Positions 6,271 through 7,719 of a stretch of DNA of 7,719 nt are shown in pieces. Both the position numbers and the translations under genes were made by a program. The DNA is from Evtepia sp. (GTDB lineage Bacteria; Bacillota; Clostridia; Oscillospirales; Oscillospiraceae), in NCBI GenBank assembly GCA_029256465.1, contig JAQSXW010000036.1, forward strand, positions 1-7,719, written 5' to 3'. The stretch's first letter is position 1; the number at the start of each line of letters is the position of its first letter. Below the pieces are notes generated by a model that was not told the DNA's origin, did no database searches, and saw nothing but the letters and a program-made list of their open reading frames with translations.

Positions 6271-7719
6271 CTATTTTGCCTGCTTGATGGAAAGGGAGAT
6301 CCGCTTTTTGGCTTTGTCAACTTCAAGCACCATCACCTTAACTAAATCGCCAACGCAGAGGATTTCAGAAGGGTGTCGAATGAATTTGTCACACACCTCA
6401 GAAATATGGACAAGTCCATCTTGATGGACGCCAATGTCAACGAAAGCACCAAAATCAATGACATTTCGTACTGTGCCACTGAGAATCATTCCGGGTTTCA
6501 GATCATCCATATCCATGACATCCGTGCGCAGGATTGGTGCAGAAAGTTCCTCGCGAATGTCACGCCCAGGCTTCAAAAGCTCTTTGATCACATCTTGAAG
6601 CGTTGGAATTCCAACTGCACAAAATGCAGCAGCTTTCTCCTCGCCAAACTGTTTGAAACGTTCGGAAAGCTCTACGATATTGCCTTTTGCGGCTTCTGTC
6701 AGTGTATAGCCGCAGAGAGTAAGCAACTTTTCCGCTGCCCCATAGCTTTCCGGATGCACACCAATGTGATCCAAAATGTTGGCGCTTTCTGGTATACGTA
6801 AAAATCCGGCGCACTGCTGGTATGTTTTCGGTCCAAGTTTTGGCACCTTTAATAGCTTCCTACGCGAATCAAAAGCTCCACTTTCCTCACGGAAATTTAC
6901 GATACTTTTCGCGGTTGTCATATTCAGGCCCGAAACCCGTGCCAAAAGTGATGCGGAAGCTGTATTGAGATCAACCCCAACCGCATTTACGCAATCCTCA
7001 ACCACTCCGCCAAGTGTCTCGTCAAGTCTGTTTTGCGGCATGTCGTGTTGATACTGACCCACACCAATCGATTTTGGATCAATTTTCACAAGCTCGGCTA
7101 GGGGATCCTGTAGCCTGCGTGCAATCGATACAGCGGAACGGAGAGAGACATCGTAATTGGGGAATTCTTCTGCTCCAAGCTTCGACGCTGAATAAACAGA
7201 GGCACCGGCCTCGTTCACAATCGCATAGGAAACCTGTTTGTCAAGCTCCGAAATGAGCTCGACGACAAACTGTTCCGATTCGCGAGAGGCAGTCCCATTT
7301 CCAATAGCAATCAGCTCAACGCAATGCTCATTTATCAGCTTTTTCAGAGCTGCTTTCGCCTCAACTGTTTTGTTATGGGGTGGGGTAGGATAAACGACTG
7401 AGGTATCCAGAACCTTGCCAGTACCGTCAATGACGGCAATTTTACAGCCTGTTCGATAAGCAGGGTCAAGGCCGAGCGTGACTTTACCCTTAACTGGTGG
7501 TTGAAGTAACAAGGGTTTCAAATTTAGGGCAAACATTTTAATGGCACCTTCAGACGCATTTGTCGTAAGAGTGCTGCGCACTTCACGTTCCAGCGAAGGC
7601 TCGATCAAACGATCAAAGGCATCTTCAACGGTTGCCTTCATGAGTTCCATCGCGGGGGAACCGGGGACAACCACGGTACGTTTGATCAGTTCCAGAGCCT
7701 TGTTCCGCTCCATCCCCGC
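6271..7719 (-). CDS. tex: Tex family RNA-binding transcription accessory protein (5' partial)
   Basis: The C-terminal part of Tex, a cytoplasmic nucleic-acid-binding protein linked to transcription and RNA handling. The frame runs off the right edge (GCG GGG precede the ATG at 7713), so that ATG is internal. About 480 of roughly 720 residues are seen. Numbered from that Met: YqgF/RNase H-like domain about 76-205 (LGLDPAYRTGCKIAVID, IAIGNGTASRESE, NEAGASVYSASKL); the very conserved stretch SIARRLQDPLAELVKIDPKS with IGVGQYQHDMPQ to residue 227; helix-hairpin-helix region about 228-310 (GVDLNTASASLLARVSG, LLKVPKLGPKTYQQCAGFLR); conserved IKELLKPGRD (376-385); C-terminal S1 RNA-binding domain about 406-476 (GMILSGTVRNVIDFGAFVDI, GVHQDGLVHIS, ISLSIKQAK). 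No damage is visible in the part present. It is convergent with the export operon and functionally unrelated; it marks the operon's housekeeping border. Confidence 0.97.
   Translation of the reverse strand, partial: AGMERNKALELIKRTVVVPGSPAMELMKATVEDAFDRLIEPSLEREVRSTLTTNASEGAIKMFALNLKPLLLQPPVKGKVTLGLDPAYRTGCKIAVIDGTGKVLDTSVVYPTPPHNKTVEAKAALKKLINEHCVELIAIGNGTASRESEQFVVELISELDKQVSYAIVNEAGASVYSASKLGAEEFPNYDVSLRSAVSIARRLQDPLAELVKIDPKSIGVGQYQHDMPQNRLDETLGGVVEDCVNAVGVDLNTASASLLARVSGLNMTTAKSIVNFREESGAFDSRRKLLKVPKLGPKTYQQCAGFLRIPESANILDHIGVHPESYGAAEKLLTLCGYTLTEAAKGNIVELSERFKQFGEEKAAAFCAVGIPTLQDVIKELLKPGRDIREELSAPILRTDVMDMDDLKPGMILSGTVRNVIDFGAFVDIGVHQDGLVHISEVCDKFIRHPSEILCVGDLVKVMVLEVDKAKKRISLSIKQAK

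Noticed and set aside
6373..6801. A 142-codon open frame on the plus strand
   Set aside because: It lies antisense to the S1 and linker region of tex, which is conserved in the real frame. The product resembles no known family and the frame is explained by tex codon composition.

Overview
The window looks like chromosomal DNA of a Firmicutes-type anaerobe (Clostridia or Negativicutes grade). This rests on moderate A+T content, purine-rich Shine-Dalgarno sites, a Tex protein with Firmicutes-like wording, and a heterodimeric ABC exporter of the Firmicutes multidrug type. The assignment is by protein resemblance from memory; no search was run. Whether the host has one membrane or two cannot be settled here, and that matters for reading the TolC-like gene.

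Bases 1-6204 hold five tightly packed plus-strand genes that read as one export operon. The first is the 3' part of an ABC exporter half-transporter whose start lies outside the window. The second is its partner half-transporter, overlapping it by ATGA. The third is a small EmrA/HlyD-like membrane-anchored adaptor, broken by an apparent one-base frameshift. The fourth is a lipoprotein adaptor with a long coiled-coil hairpin. The fifth is a secreted TolC-fold protein. The two ABC halves are complementary: the first has lost the catalytic Glu and switch His but keeps LSGGQ, while the second keeps Glu and His but has a variant ISQGQ signature. A heterodimer with one degenerate and one working ATP site is expected. 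With the adaptors and TolC-like protein it would form a tripartite-style export machine of unknown substrate.

Bases 6205-6270 are the convergent intergenic gap. They hold a perfect 15-bp hairpin flanked by A and T tracts that should terminate transcription from both sides.

Bases 6271-7719 (minus strand) hold the C-terminal two thirds of tex, a housekeeping RNA-binding protein, running off the right edge.

The points most worth following are the TolC-like protein, which keeps both helical repeats but seems to have no room for the outer-membrane beta strands; the pairing of a hairpin-less and a hairpin-bearing adaptor in one operon; and the frameshift in the first adaptor.
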